DNA of 64,000 nucleotides from Chryseobacterium sp. OSA05B (GTDB lineage Bacteria; Bacteroidota; Bacteroidia; Flavobacteriales; Weeksellaceae): positions 930,001 through 994,000 of the forward strand of contig NZ_JAHXYH010000002.1 of assembly GCF_019970065.1 (NCBI RefSeq). Reading direction: 5' to 3'. A program made the translations under genes and the position numbers. Each line of letters opens with the position of its first letter. Position 1 is the first letter of the stretch. The notes under the pieces were generated by a model, which saw only the letters and a program-made list of their open reading frames with translations, was not told the origin of the DNA and did no database searches. Shown here piece by piece: positions 15,981 through 23,652 of this stretch.

Positions 15981-16817
15981 TTATTTTTTGTAATGAACAG
16001 CTTTGTCTGCTTCTATGGGGTTGTTGTATTTTCTGATTACCTCCTGCATATTTTTAGTTTGGGTATTCAGTTCATCTACTGTGTGAATTTCTTTTCCGTT
16101 GATATTAATCTTTAGGTTATTATTCGATTTGTTGAAATTGTTTCTTTCAAATGCAAAAGGATCATTATAAAAATCCATTATAAGTTTGTTCTTCTGCTTT
16201 TCATTAATCGGTACCGCTTTATTTCCGAAATTGGATTCTACAAAATTGTCCGTAGAATAAATATCAGGGAGTTTCTGGCTTTTAACCAGATGATAGATGA
16301 AATTTTTCGTGGAATCGGAAAGTTCAAAAATCAGCCCAGGAAGTCCCCGGAATTTGTAGGGCCCTTCATTAAAAGGAATATCCTTGCAAAACCAGGCTGT
16401 CCATGTCCTGCCACCAAAATGGGTGGATGCTTTTTGAAGGGTATAATTTTCTACTTTCTTTGTTTCATCCGAAATAACCCAGCTGATCTTGTCTGTTGTT
16501 TTAAAAGAATAATATCCTTCCTTAATTGCAATATAATTTTCGTTGTCAAAAGTATTGATCTTTCTTTTCACCACCTGTCCGGACATATCGGTATGGCTAT
16601 TGTTGGTGCCGAATTTTGTATTAATGGAGTCTGTTACGGCTAAATTCTGACCATAAAATTTTACCTCTTTGGGACTTATATCCAGAAGCATATTCAGTTT
16701 TTCATAACCGGTTTCCGTAGAATCCATTTTATATTGTAACTCATAAATGAATCTATGGGTCTGAGATTGAACGAATGCCAAACAAAAAAGAGCAGATAGT
16801 GCAAAAATACTTTTCAT
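15981..16817 (-). CDS. GLPGLI family secreted protein
   Basis: About 278 residues from the preferred start at 16817 (MKSIFALSALFCLAFVQSQ), which gives a clean signal peptide; an upstream in-frame ATG at 16853 would put 12 odd residues before it. The defining RGLPGLIFEL motif is present at about residues 150-160 of the short form, with an upstream TAWFCKDIPFNEGPYKF. GLPGLI proteins are Bacteroidetes-specific exported proteins of unknown function, often near TonB receptors. None is adjacent here. It lies between the fluoride-exporter promoter region and an acyl-CoA thioesterase. Confidence 0.88.
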   Translation of the reverse strand: MKSIFALSALFCLAFVQSQTHRFIYELQYKMDSTETGYEKLNMLLDISPKEVKFYGQNLAVTDSINTKFGTNNSHTDMSGQVVKRKINTFDNENYIAIKEGYYSFKTTDKISWVISDETKKVENYTLQKASTHFGGRTWTAWFCKDIPFNEGPYKFRGLPGLIFELSDSTKNFIYHLVKSQKLPDIYSTDNFVESNFGNKAVPINEKQKNKLIMDFYNDPFAFERNNFNKSNNNLKININGKEIHTVDELNTQTKNMQEVIRKYNNPIEADKAVHYKK

Positions 16818-16855
16818 ACAGCGATTATTTATGGGAAAAGGTGGTGTAATCAAGT

Positions 16856-17323
16856 CTATAAGAACGGTTTCATTTCATCCTCAATCTGCGTTCTGAGATC
16901 CATCAGGCGTTTCGCATAGCGTTCCTGCTGTTTTTCTTCCTCAGTTTCAGGGACCCATGCAGGGACCGGAAGTTTTTTGCCGTTTTCATCTACCGCAACA
17001 AAAACAATGATACAGTGGGTCTTTTTATCGAAAGTAGGCTGTTTCAGATTTCTTGAAAAAACATTGATCGAAATATGCATGCTCGATTTTCCGGTATAAA
17101 TCACCTGGGCATCCACTCTTACTACTTCCCCGATTTTGATGGGTTCATAGAAGCGTATCCCGCCTACATAAACGGTTACGGAATAATTTCCGCTCCATGT
17201 CGTGGCACATGCATAACCTGCCTGATCGATCCATTTCATGACGCTTCCTCCATGTACATTTCCTCCATAATTCACGTCTGAAGGCTCCGAAATAAACTGA
17301 AAAGTGATGGGCTTGTTCTGCAT
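16856..17323 (-). CDS. Acyl-CoA thioesterase (hotdog fold, YciA/BFIT-type)
   Basis: A 155-residue single-hotdog thioesterase. NYGGNVHGGSVMKWIDQAGYACA at about 19-41 contains the catalytic-type aspartate, and VDAQVIYTGKSSMHISINV and CIIVFVAVDENGK follow. These enzymes hydrolyse acyl-CoA in the cytoplasm. The C-terminal 35 residues form a charged helix. The gene has its own divergent gap with the arsC-like gene and ends 38 nt before the GLPGLI start. Confidence 0.9.
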   Translation of the reverse strand: MQNKPITFQFISEPSDVNYGGNVHGGSVMKWIDQAGYACATTWSGNYSVTVYVGGIRFYEPIKIGEVVRVDAQVIYTGKSSMHISINVFSRNLKQPTFDKKTHCIIVFVAVDENGKKLPVPAWVPETEEEKQQERYAKRLMDLRTQIEDEMKPFL

Positions 17324-17445
17324 CTTTATAAAATTTTAATAAAGTTATTTAATAATTTCCAGAATTTTAGATTAAATCCTACTTTTGAAAGGCGAAACTT
17401 CAATGATGAAGGAAATTTAACGAATAACAGATTTAAAAAATAACA

Positions 17446-17802
17446 ATGAAGAAAGTATTCTATCTTAATACATGCGATACCTGCAGAAAAATTTTGGCAC
17501 AATTTGACCTTACAGATTGGGAACTCCGTGAGATCAAAAAAGAACCCATTACCAAAGAAGAGCTGACAGCGATGTATAAAAAAACAAAATCATACGAAGC
17601 CTTGTTCAGCAAGAAATCTACCCAGATCAAATTAAGAGGGCTGGATGCAAAATCTCTTGAAGAAAAAGACTTCAAAGATCTGCTTCTTGATCATTATACC
17701 TTTTTAAAACGTCCGGTTTTTATAACGGATAGTGAAATATTTGTAGGAAATGATAAAAAGAATGTGGAGGCTTTAAGAGAATTCTTTGGAGTGAGTGAAT
17801 GA
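17446..17802 (+). CDS. ArsC/Spx family protein (arsenate reductase-like)
   Basis: A 118-residue thioredoxin-fold protein with the CxxC-type motif CDTCRK at about 9-14, the ArsC-like EIKKEPITKEEL, and the RPVFITDSEIFVGND segment. Such short ArsC-family members reduce small oxyanions or act as redox regulators. The RLKRP-type arsenate triad is only partly present (LKRPVF), so arsenate as substrate is uncertain. Its stop overlaps the next ATG by 4 nt (ATGA), so the two are coupled. Confidence 0.85.
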   Translation: MKKVFYLNTCDTCRKILAQFDLTDWELREIKKEPITKEELTAMYKKTKSYEALFSKKSTQIKLRGLDAKSLEEKDFKDLLLDHYTFLKRPVFITDSEIFVGNDKKNVEALREFFGVSE

Positions 17803-18140
17803 GGTATCTGATTTCCATACTGATATTTACTTCATTCATTCTCTATGGACAAACGGTTTATAGAACACCTTCGGGTACAAAATATCATTTATCATCATGC
17901 AGAATGGTCAAAAATGTTTCTTCAGGTATGGAGGTAAGTAAAGCTGTGGAAACAGGACTTCAACCCTGTAAAATTTGTAATCCTCCCAAAGCATCGGTGT
18001 ATGGCATAAGTTCCACTTCTAAAAAAGTAAATGGGACCAATAAGGGAAACCAGTGTCTGGGAAGAACTAAAGCAGGAACGAGATGTAAGCACTATACACG
18101 AATAGGAAATGATTATTGTTTTCAGCATGTGCCTAAATAG
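17799..18140 (+). CDS. Secreted two-module cysteine/histidine protein (Ada-like plus DUF5763-like)
   Basis: A 113-residue protein with a signal peptide (about 1-17, ending YGQ). Module one, YHLSSCRMVKN...GLQPCKIC, has the histidine/three-cysteine spacing of Ada-type metal-binding segments. Module two, CLGRTKAGTRCKHYTRIGNDYCFQH near 84-110, matches the CxGxTxxGxxC...YCxxH pattern of DUF5763-type domains. Both look like small zinc sites, unusual for an exported protein. It overlaps the arsC-like gene, which may hint at a redox or metal role. Function unknown. Confidence 0.8.
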   Translation: MRYLISILIFTSFILYGQTVYRTPSGTKYHLSSCRMVKNVSSGMEVSKAVETGLQPCKICNPPKASVYGISSTSKKVNGTNKGNQCLGRTKAGTRCKHYTRIGNDYCFQHVPK

Positions 18141-18222
18141 TAGTTTTATCATTATTTTGTGATTTATTTTTAATGGATTCATTATTAAATACTTATCTTT
18201 AATATCATCAAAAAATAAAATC

Positions 18223-18411
18223 ATGAAAACAAGCTTTTTAAAAACAAAGAATCTTAAAAGATCAGCATTAAAAGAGATTAACGGAGGCGTAAGACCACCA
18301 ATTGTTAACTGCTTTACTCTTTGCGGGCCGGGTGGCGGTGTTATTTCCAATACTCCGGGAGTTGGCGATGCCTGCAGTCCGGACAGAAAAGTTTGCTGTA
18401 TCTGCTATTAA
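18223..18411 (+). CDS. Bacteriocin-like GG-leader cysteine-rich peptide 4
   Basis: A 62-residue peptide with leader NLKRSALKEINGG (Gly-Gly at 21-22), again the LKxIxGG form. The core is glycine/proline-rich with six cysteines: NCFTLC, then GDACSPDRKVCCIC at the end. It is a different core class from peptides 1-3 at 10.6-11.7 kb. A bidirectional terminator follows after 9 nt. No processing transporter lies nearby. Confidence 0.75.
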   Translation: MKTSFLKTKNLKRSALKEINGGVRPPIVNCFTLCGPGGGVISNTPGVGDACSPDRKVCCICY

Positions 18412-18420
18412 TCACAAAAA

Positions 18421-18457
18421 AATAGGCTGTAATTTATTTTACAGCCTATTCTTTTTA
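18421..18457. terminator. Bidirectional terminator between peptide 4 and gcvT
   Basis: AATAGGCTGTAA/TTACAGCCTATT stem, with A residues on the left and T residues on the right, serving both convergent transcripts. Confidence 0.85.
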
Positions 18458-18471
18458 TATTTTTTGAACAA

Positions 18472-19548
18472 TTATACGAAAGGAGCTTTCACTACTTTTG
18501 CAGGAATGTTCTTGTTTCTTACCTGAATAAAGATTTCAGAACCCAGTTTGAAATGAGGTTTGTTTACATAAGCAAGACCTAAACCGATCTTTTTCATTGG
18601 AGACTGTGTCCCTGAAGTTACTTTTCCGATTACATTTCCTTCTGCATCCACTACAGGATAATCATGTCTTGGAACCCCTTTGTCCTGAAGTTCAAAGCCT
18701 ACAAGCTTTCTCGTAACGCCTTCTTCTTTCTGTTTTGCAAAGGTCTCTTTAGAAACAAAATCTTTATCGAATTTAGTAATCCATCCCAATCCTGCTTCAA
18801 TAGGAGAAGTTGTATCATCAATATCATTTCCGTAAAGACAGAACCCTTTTTCCAATCTTAAAGTATCTCTTGCAGCAAGACCGGCAGGAACGATTCCTTC
18901 AGCTTCACCTGCATTGATGATGGCATCCCAAAGCTCAACAGCATTTTCGTTGTTGAAATAGATCTCAAATCCACCGCTTCCAGTATATCCTGTGTTCGAA
19001 ATGATCACGTTATTTACACCTGCAACGCTTCCTACGGCAAAATGGTAGTAAGGGATTTCAGAAAGATTGGTCTCCGTAAGCTTCTGAAGGATTTCCGTAG
19101 CTCTGGGTCCCTGAACGGCTAATAAAGACATATCATCAGAAGCATTGGTCATCTGAGCACCGAATGTGTTATATTTTGAGATATGATTCCAGTCTTTTTC
19201 AATATTTGACGCGTTTACCACTACAAAATATTTGTCGTCTTCCATTTTGTAAACAATAAGGTCGTCCACGATTCCTCCGTTTTCGTTAGGAAGGCAAGAG
19301 TATTGAGCTTTTCCGTTTTCAAGAGCATCTACATTATTGGTCGTCACAAACTGTAAAAGATCTTTAGATCCCGGTCCTTCAATAAAAAACTGTCCCATGT
19401 GCGAAACATCGAACAATCCTGCTTTTTCTCTTACGGCAAAATGTTCTTCCGTTACACCAGAATACTGTACTGGCATTTCAAAACCTGCAAAAGGTACGAT
19501 TTTAGCGCCCAAAGAAACGTGTTTATCGTATAAGGCTGTTTTCTTCAT
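18472..19548 (-). CDS. gcvT: Aminomethyltransferase GcvT (glycine cleavage T protein)
   Basis: A 358-residue tetrahydrofolate-dependent aminomethyltransferase of the glycine cleavage system. Family segments: FDVSHMGQFFIEG near 46-58, YSCLPNENGGIVDDLIVYK near 84-102, NTGYTGSGGFEIYF, ARDTLRLEKGFCLYGNDID, and the C-terminal GKVTSGTQSP. It is the last gene of an apparent idi-orf-gcvT transcript with a 9-nt gap upstream. No glycine riboswitch lies in front, consistent with an internal operon position. Confidence 0.95.
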   Translation of the reverse strand: MKKTALYDKHVSLGAKIVPFAGFEMPVQYSGVTEEHFAVREKAGLFDVSHMGQFFIEGPGSKDLLQFVTTNNVDALENGKAQYSCLPNENGGIVDDLIVYKMEDDKYFVVVNASNIEKDWNHISKYNTFGAQMTNASDDMSLLAVQGPRATEILQKLTETNLSEIPYYHFAVGSVAGVNNVIISNTGYTGSGGFEIYFNNENAVELWDAIINAGEAEGIVPAGLAARDTLRLEKGFCLYGNDIDDTTSPIEAGLGWITKFDKDFVSKETFAKQKEEGVTRKLVGFELQDKGVPRHDYPVVDAEGNVIGKVTSGTQSPMKKIGLGLAYVNKPHFKLGSEIFIQVRNKNIPAKVVKAPFV

Positions 19549-19557
19549 ATTTAATTT

Positions 19558-20031
19558 TTATTTCTTTATTTTAAAGCTGTTGAAAGTTTCGTTGAATAGG
19601 CTCATATAATTTCCGTTCCAGAACTTCTGGCCGCAGTTGATGGAAACAAGATACAGATCTTTGTCCTTCTGAAAAGCCCTGGTGATCCAGAACAGTTTTT
19701 CTTTTTCATCAAAATATTCGTAAAAATATTCTGTATATCCTTTTCTGCCTTTGTTTTCCTTTATTTTACTTTCCGGCTCTTCAGATTTATAAAGTGCCAG
19801 GATAAACTTTTTCATATCTGCTTTGGGAAGTTCAAGGCCGTGATATTCCGAAATGGTAATCGCTCCAATCTCATTGGATGGGAAAATATTCACAATATCG
19901 CTGTCATTGGTAGATCGCCAGCCCTCCGGAACATTGATGGAGTAGCCGGGACTGTCATAGACTTTTGCTTTCTGGGCAAAAAATAAGCTTGCCGATAAAA
20001 AAGCGGATACGAGCAGTATTTTTTTCATCAA
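19558..20031 (-). CDS. Exported hypothetical protein
   Basis: A 157-residue protein with a signal peptide (MMKKILLVSAFLSASLFFAQ) and then SPGYSINVPEGWRS...IVNIFPSN, which resembles the N-terminal strand set of small PsbP/DcrB-like periplasmic domains. That likeness is only impressionistic. It sits between idi and gcvT with zero and 9-nt gaps, so it is certainly in the same transcript. Start codon at 20031 is immediately adjacent to the idi stop. Confidence 0.8.
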   Translation of the reverse strand: MMKKILLVSAFLSASLFFAQKAKVYDSPGYSINVPEGWRSTNDSDIVNIFPSNEIGAITISEYHGLELPKADMKKFILALYKSEEPESKIKENKGRKGYTEYFYEYFDEKEKLFWITRAFQKDKDLYLVSINCGQKFWNGNYMSLFNETFNSFKIKK

Positions 20032-20541
20032 TTAAAAATGGTGTTTATATTCTTCAAGGATAATTTTAAACCACTCTGTAAAATTGCCGGGATTTTCAGC
20101 GATTTCTTTATCCAGATCTTCGGTGGAAATGAATCTTACTTCTTCCACTTCTTCCGGATTTAAATTGAAATCTGCCTCATGGTTTCCTACAAATACGTGG
20201 TCGAGTTCGTGTTCCCAAAGACCACCTCCTACATCTGCTTTGTAGATAAAATTAAACTTTTCCGAAAGCTCAGCTTCAATTCCAAGTTCCTCTTTTATTC
20301 TACGCTGGGCTCCTTCAAGATAAGTTTCACCTTCTCTCGGATGAGAACATACTGCATTGGTCCATTGATTGGGAGAATGGTATTTTCCGGACGCTCTTTT
20401 CTGAAGAAGCATCTCTCCTTTGCTGTTGAACAAAAAGACGGAAAAAGCACGGTGCAGAAGACCGTTGATGTGAGCCTGCTGCTTTTCCATAAGACCCAGA
20501 ACTTCATCTTCAGGATTTACTAAAACTACAAATTCTTCCAT
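20032..20541 (-). CDS. idi: Isopentenyl-diphosphate delta-isomerase (type I)
   Basis: A 169-residue Nudix-fold enzyme that interconverts isopentenyl and dimethylallyl diphosphate. Catalytic Cys is in WTNAVCSHPREGE (about 60-72) and the Nudix-like EGAQRRIKEELGIE lies near 76-89; metal-binding His and Glu residues are in HRAFSVFLF, CSHP and EHELDHVF. First gene of the three-gene idi-orf-gcvT unit. Confidence 0.93.
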   Translation of the reverse strand: MEEFVVLVNPEDEVLGLMEKQQAHINGLLHRAFSVFLFNSKGEMLLQKRASGKYHSPNQWTNAVCSHPREGETYLEGAQRRIKEELGIEAELSEKFNFIYKADVGGGLWEHELDHVFVGNHEADFNLNPEEVEEVRFISTEDLDKEIAENPGNFTEWFKIILEEYKHHF

Positions 20542-20655
20542 TTCTACAAATGTAAGCCTTATAAATGTATTTTGAAAATTTTTGGAGAAACATCATAGGA
20601 CTGAAACGAATGTAGAGGTCATGAAAATGAAATAAGCTGAGTTTTGGCTAGATTA

Positions 20656-20683
20656 ATAACTCATCATTTAAAACTCATCACTC
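20656..20683 (-). repeat. Heptad repeat fragment
   Basis: Four 7-bp units (ATAACTC, ATCATTT, AAAACTC, ATCACTC). The first 23 bp are an exact inverted match to 47753-47775. It overlaps the 3' end of the Pr6Pr-family gene and encodes its last residues. Confidence 0.75.
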
Positions 20684-21279
20684 TTTAATGATTTACCGAT
20701 ACGGATCAGAATAGCAGACAGCGTCGCAAAAAATAGAACAATCCAGAAAGCATTGATTAAAACCTTCAGGATCCCAAACTGAGAAACATCAATGAAAGGA
20801 TAAGGATAAAACCCGGAAAACGGGCCCTGAATCAAAATGTATATAAAATAGAGCAGAGGATAGACTGCCCATTTTGGAATCATACGGTAATTCAAGGCGT
20901 TCTTATTTTCATAACAGCACCAGTAAACCAACACGAGAACAGGGATGATGGTATGAAGTGTTTCATCTGCGATTCGTTGCATACCCTCAGGATTCCAGGT
21001 CTGTCTCAGGAGAATCTGATAGATTAATCCTACCATAAGAATATATACCGTAACTGCAGATAAAATACCTGAATTTTCAGGTTTGGAGGGGGTGTTTCTT
21101 AAGGCCTGATAAGTAAAATAAACGGTCACCAGCAAATTGGTAAGAATCGTAAAATAGCTGAAAAATCTGGCAGTAGTTTCCCAAAACGAAAGCTTACTGG
21201 TCTCAAGCATTAAATAATATTGAACCGTGAGGGCAAACCAACCCGTAAAACAGAAGAGAAGGGATAAGAATCTTTTCAT
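20668..21279 (-). CDS. Pr6Pr family membrane protein
   Basis: A 203-residue protein with about six membrane segments, conserved FSYFTILTNLLVTVYF near 40-55, the loop LHTIIPVLVLVYW near 107-119, and YPYPFIDVSQFG near 158-169. These match the FAR-17a/Pr6Pr group of uncharacterised membrane proteins. Biochemical role unknown. The stop region is formed from a heptad repeat fragment, so the C-terminus may have been altered by repeat insertion or growth. Confidence 0.8.
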   Translation of the reverse strand: MKRFLSLLFCFTGWFALTVQYYLMLETSKLSFWETTARFFSYFTILTNLLVTVYFTYQALRNTPSKPENSGILSAVTVYILMVGLIYQILLRQTWNPEGMQRIADETLHTIIPVLVLVYWCCYENKNALNYRMIPKWAVYPLLYFIYILIQGPFSGFYPYPFIDVSQFGILKVLINAFWIVLFFATLSAILIRIGKSLKSDEF

Positions 21280-21485
21280 AAAAAAATGTGTTTTAAAGGT
21301 ATGTAAAGATAATAGGTGGAATTTAATTTAGACCAATTGTGGAAATGAAATTATAAATGAGAAAATTTTTAACCATAAACGGTCAAATTGCGAATAAATT
21401 ATTTATATTATACATTAAATACTAGTTTTAGTAGTAAATTTTTAACTTAAACTAAGTTTAATGCTTCGTTTACTTATAAAAGCCT

Positions 21486-21493
21486 TAACTTTG
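21486..21493 (+). promoter_or_regulatory. -7 box of the HAD-like gene
   Basis: TAACTTTG, 17 nt upstream of the ATG at 21511. The preceding 21280-21485 stretch is AT-rich and holds no gene. Confidence 0.55.
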
Positions 21494-21510
21494 CATCTTA
21501 ATAATTACGG

Positions 21511-21915
21511 ATGGAATTAGAATACAAAGAGCATTTAAGTCCTATTCTTAAGGACGGGGTAAAAAATTATTTAATTGACATAGACGGTACCATTACAGAC
21601 GATGTTCCGAATGAAGAACCGGAAAGAATGGTTACCTGTGAACCTTACCCTGATGCACTTGAAACAGTAAACAAGTGGTATGACGAAGGACATCAGATCT
21701 GTTTCTTCACTTCAAGAACAGAAAATCTGAAGCAGATTACCATCGACTGGCTGGACAAGCACGGCTTCAAATACCACAGCGTACTCTGCGGCAAACCAAG
21801 AGGAGGCAACTATCACTGGATAGACAACCATCTGGTAAGAGCTACTCGATACAAAGGCAGATTTACAGACCTTGTAGAAAAGCAGGTAACTATTGAAGTT
21901 TTCAAAGAAGATTAA
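21511..21915 (+). CDS. HAD-superfamily hydrolase-like protein
   Basis: A 134-residue protein. The HAD motif I is NYLIDIDGTITDD (about 19-31, DxDGT) and motif II-like serine/threonine is in CFFTSRTE near 69-76. The DDAL-type motif III is not clear, though WIDNHLVRATRYKG occupies its place. Related short proteins in Bacteroidetes are sometimes labelled phosphoheptose isomerase, which the sequence does not support. Substrate unknown. A large hairpin separates it from the dehydrogenase gene downstream. Confidence 0.8.
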   Translation: MELEYKEHLSPILKDGVKNYLIDIDGTITDDVPNEEPERMVTCEPYPDALETVNKWYDEGHQICFFTSRTENLKQITIDWLDKHGFKYHSVLCGKPRGGNYHWIDNHLVRATRYKGRFTDLVEKQVTIEVFKED

Positions 21916-21926
21916 GAAAACATATA

Positions 21927-21990
21927 CGAAGATTTAAAAATTGAATGATCAAAGTGTACGCACTGAAATTCTTTAATTTTTAAATCTTTT
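21927..21990 (+). other. Long intergenic inverted repeat
   Basis: AAGATTTAAAAATT starting at 21929 pairs with AATTTTTAAATCTT ending at 21988, with an inner AGTG-TACG-CACT hairpin. It lacks a following T run of the usual sort and lies between two same-strand genes, so it could be a processing or stabilising structure instead of a terminator. Confidence 0.6.
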
Positions 21991-22013
21991 CACTTTTAAT
22001 ATCAATTGTATTT

Positions 22014-22973
22014 ATGAAAGTTTTAGCAAATGACGGTCTGGATCAATCTGGAATTGATGCCCTGGCTGAGAAAGGGTTTGAAGTGATCACTGCAAAAGTT
22101 CCGCAGGAGTTTTTGGTAGATTACATTAATGAGCATAAGATCCGTACCCTGCTGGTAAGGAGTGCTACACAGGTGAGAAAAGATATTATTGATGGATGCC
22201 CGTCGATTGAGATTATCGGACGTGGTGGTGTAGGAATGGATAATATTGATGTGGATTATGCAAGAGAAAAAGGAATTCATGTGATCAATACGCCGTCTGC
22301 TTCTTCAGAATCGGTAGCTGAGCTTGTTTTTGCTCACTTATTTTCAGGAGCGAGATTTCTACAGGATTCAAACAGAAAAATGCCTTTAGTAGGGGATACG
22401 GAATTTGCCGGTCTTAAAAAAGCATATACTGCCGGTATCGAATTAAGAGGAAAAACCATCGGTATCGTTGGAATGGGAAGAATAGGACAAGAGGTTGCAA
22501 GAATTGCTCTTGGGTTAGGAATGAGAGTAGTGGCAGCAGATAGCAATGTAGGAAAAGCAAGCATTAAAGTAAAATTCTACAACAATCAGTTCATCAATGT
22601 AGATATTGAAACTGAACCTCTTCAGGATGTACTGAAGCATTCAGACTTCATAACACTGCACGTTCCGGCTCAAAAAGACGGATACATGATCGGGAAAAAT
22701 GAATTTGATATGATGAAAGACGGTGTTGCGATAGTGAACTGCTCGAGAGGTGGTGTTATCGACGAATCTGCTTTGATTGATGCCTTGGATTCAGGTAAGG
22801 TAAAATTTGCAGGATTGGATGTGTTCATCAATGAGCCAACGCCTTCTAAAGCTATATTGAATCATTCAAAGATCTCCCTGACTCCTCACACCGGTGCTTC
22901 TACGTTGGAAGCTCAGGACAGAATCGGGCTTTCTCTGGCAGAACAAATTTCAAGTATTTTACAGATTCAGTAA
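22014..22973 (+). CDS. D-2-hydroxyacid dehydrogenase (phosphoglycerate dehydrogenase-like)
   Basis: A 319-residue NAD-dependent dehydrogenase. Visible are the substrate-domain RSATQVRKDIID and IGRGGVGMDNID (about 62-87), the Rossmann GIVGMGRIGQEVAR near 150-163, and the catalytic His in LTPHTGAS near 292-299. It lacks an ACT domain, so it is the short SerA-like form. 3-Phosphoglycerate is the likely but unproven substrate. Residues between 178 and 200 replace the usual short adenosine-binding loop. It ends at a strong terminator. Confidence 0.88.
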   Translation: MKVLANDGLDQSGIDALAEKGFEVITAKVPQEFLVDYINEHKIRTLLVRSATQVRKDIIDGCPSIEIIGRGGVGMDNIDVDYAREKGIHVINTPSASSESVAELVFAHLFSGARFLQDSNRKMPLVGDTEFAGLKKAYTAGIELRGKTIGIVGMGRIGQEVARIALGLGMRVVAADSNVGKASIKVKFYNNQFINVDIETEPLQDVLKHSDFITLHVPAQKDGYMIGKNEFDMMKDGVAIVNCSRGGVIDESALIDALDSGKVKFAGLDVFINEPTPSKAILNHSKISLTPHTGASTLEAQDRIGLSLAEQISSILQIQ

Positions 22974-22996
22974 TCGCTGAACACGATAAAAATAGG

Positions 22997-23020
22997 AAGC
23001 ACCTCAATTTGAGGTGCTTT
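22997..23020. terminator. Terminator between the dehydrogenase gene and mscL
   Basis: AAGCACCTCAA/TTGAGGTGCTT stem followed by a T-rich run on the plus strand; it can serve both convergent genes. Confidence 0.85.
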
Positions 23021-23025
23021 TGTTT

Positions 23026-23406
23026 TTATATATTGTTTCTACTTTTAAGAAGATCTCTGATCTCCGTCAGCAATTGTTGGTCTGCAGTAGGTCCAGCAGG
23101 AGCAGCCTCCTCTTTCTTAATGATCTTATTGGCTCCTTTAATGATCCAGAACAGAACCAAAGCAATACAAAGGAAACTGATCACTGCAGAAAGGAAATTA
23201 CCGTACGTAACACCGTTCCATGACAGCTTCGAAATGTTTTCTGCCCCTGCAGCTTTCAATGCCGGATTAAGTAAAAGAGGCGTGATAACGTCTTCTACCA
23301 GTGAGGAAACAATTTTTCCGAATGCTCCACCGATGATCACACCGACAGCCAGGTCAAGTACATTACCCTTGAAAGCAAAGGCTTTAAATTCATTAACAAA
23401 TCCCAT
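23026..23406 (-). CDS. mscL: Large-conductance mechanosensitive channel MscL
   Basis: A 126-residue protein with FKAFAFKGNVLDLAVGVIIGGAFGKIVSSLVEDVITPLL (TM1 region) and a second membrane helix FLSAVISFLCIALVLFWIIKGANK, then a cytoplasmic bundle ending LLTEIRDLLKS. It is a homopentameric emergency pore opened by membrane tension under hypo-osmotic shock. Length and both signature segments are standard. The 139-residue open frame on the other strand is a shadow. Confidence 0.95.
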   Translation of the reverse strand: MGFVNEFKAFAFKGNVLDLAVGVIIGGAFGKIVSSLVEDVITPLLLNPALKAAGAENISKLSWNGVTYGNFLSAVISFLCIALVLFWIIKGANKIIKKEEAAPAGPTADQQLLTEIRDLLKSRNNI

Positions 23407-23652
23407 AATTTATATTTTTTTTAATTAGTATATACACAAAAATATAATTAAAAAATGTAAAAAACGCTACTTTTCAGAGTTTTTTTATTCCATAAATATT
23501 GAATTATTCATGACGTTTATTAAGATTTTAGGTGTGAAATTATTCATTCAATTAAATATTTCATAGAGACTATAATATGAGTGGATTTTTATTAATATGA
23601 TTGGCTTTGAAATAGAACTTTCGTAATTTGGTTAAAAGTTTGAGACCATCTT

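Noticed and set aside
19549..19557. Glycine riboswitch before gcvT
   Set aside because: Only 9 nt separate gcvT from the upstream gene, and no aptamer is visible.
23009..23428. 139-residue frame opposite mscL
   Set aside because: Fully antisense to a textbook mscL, with no family likeness.
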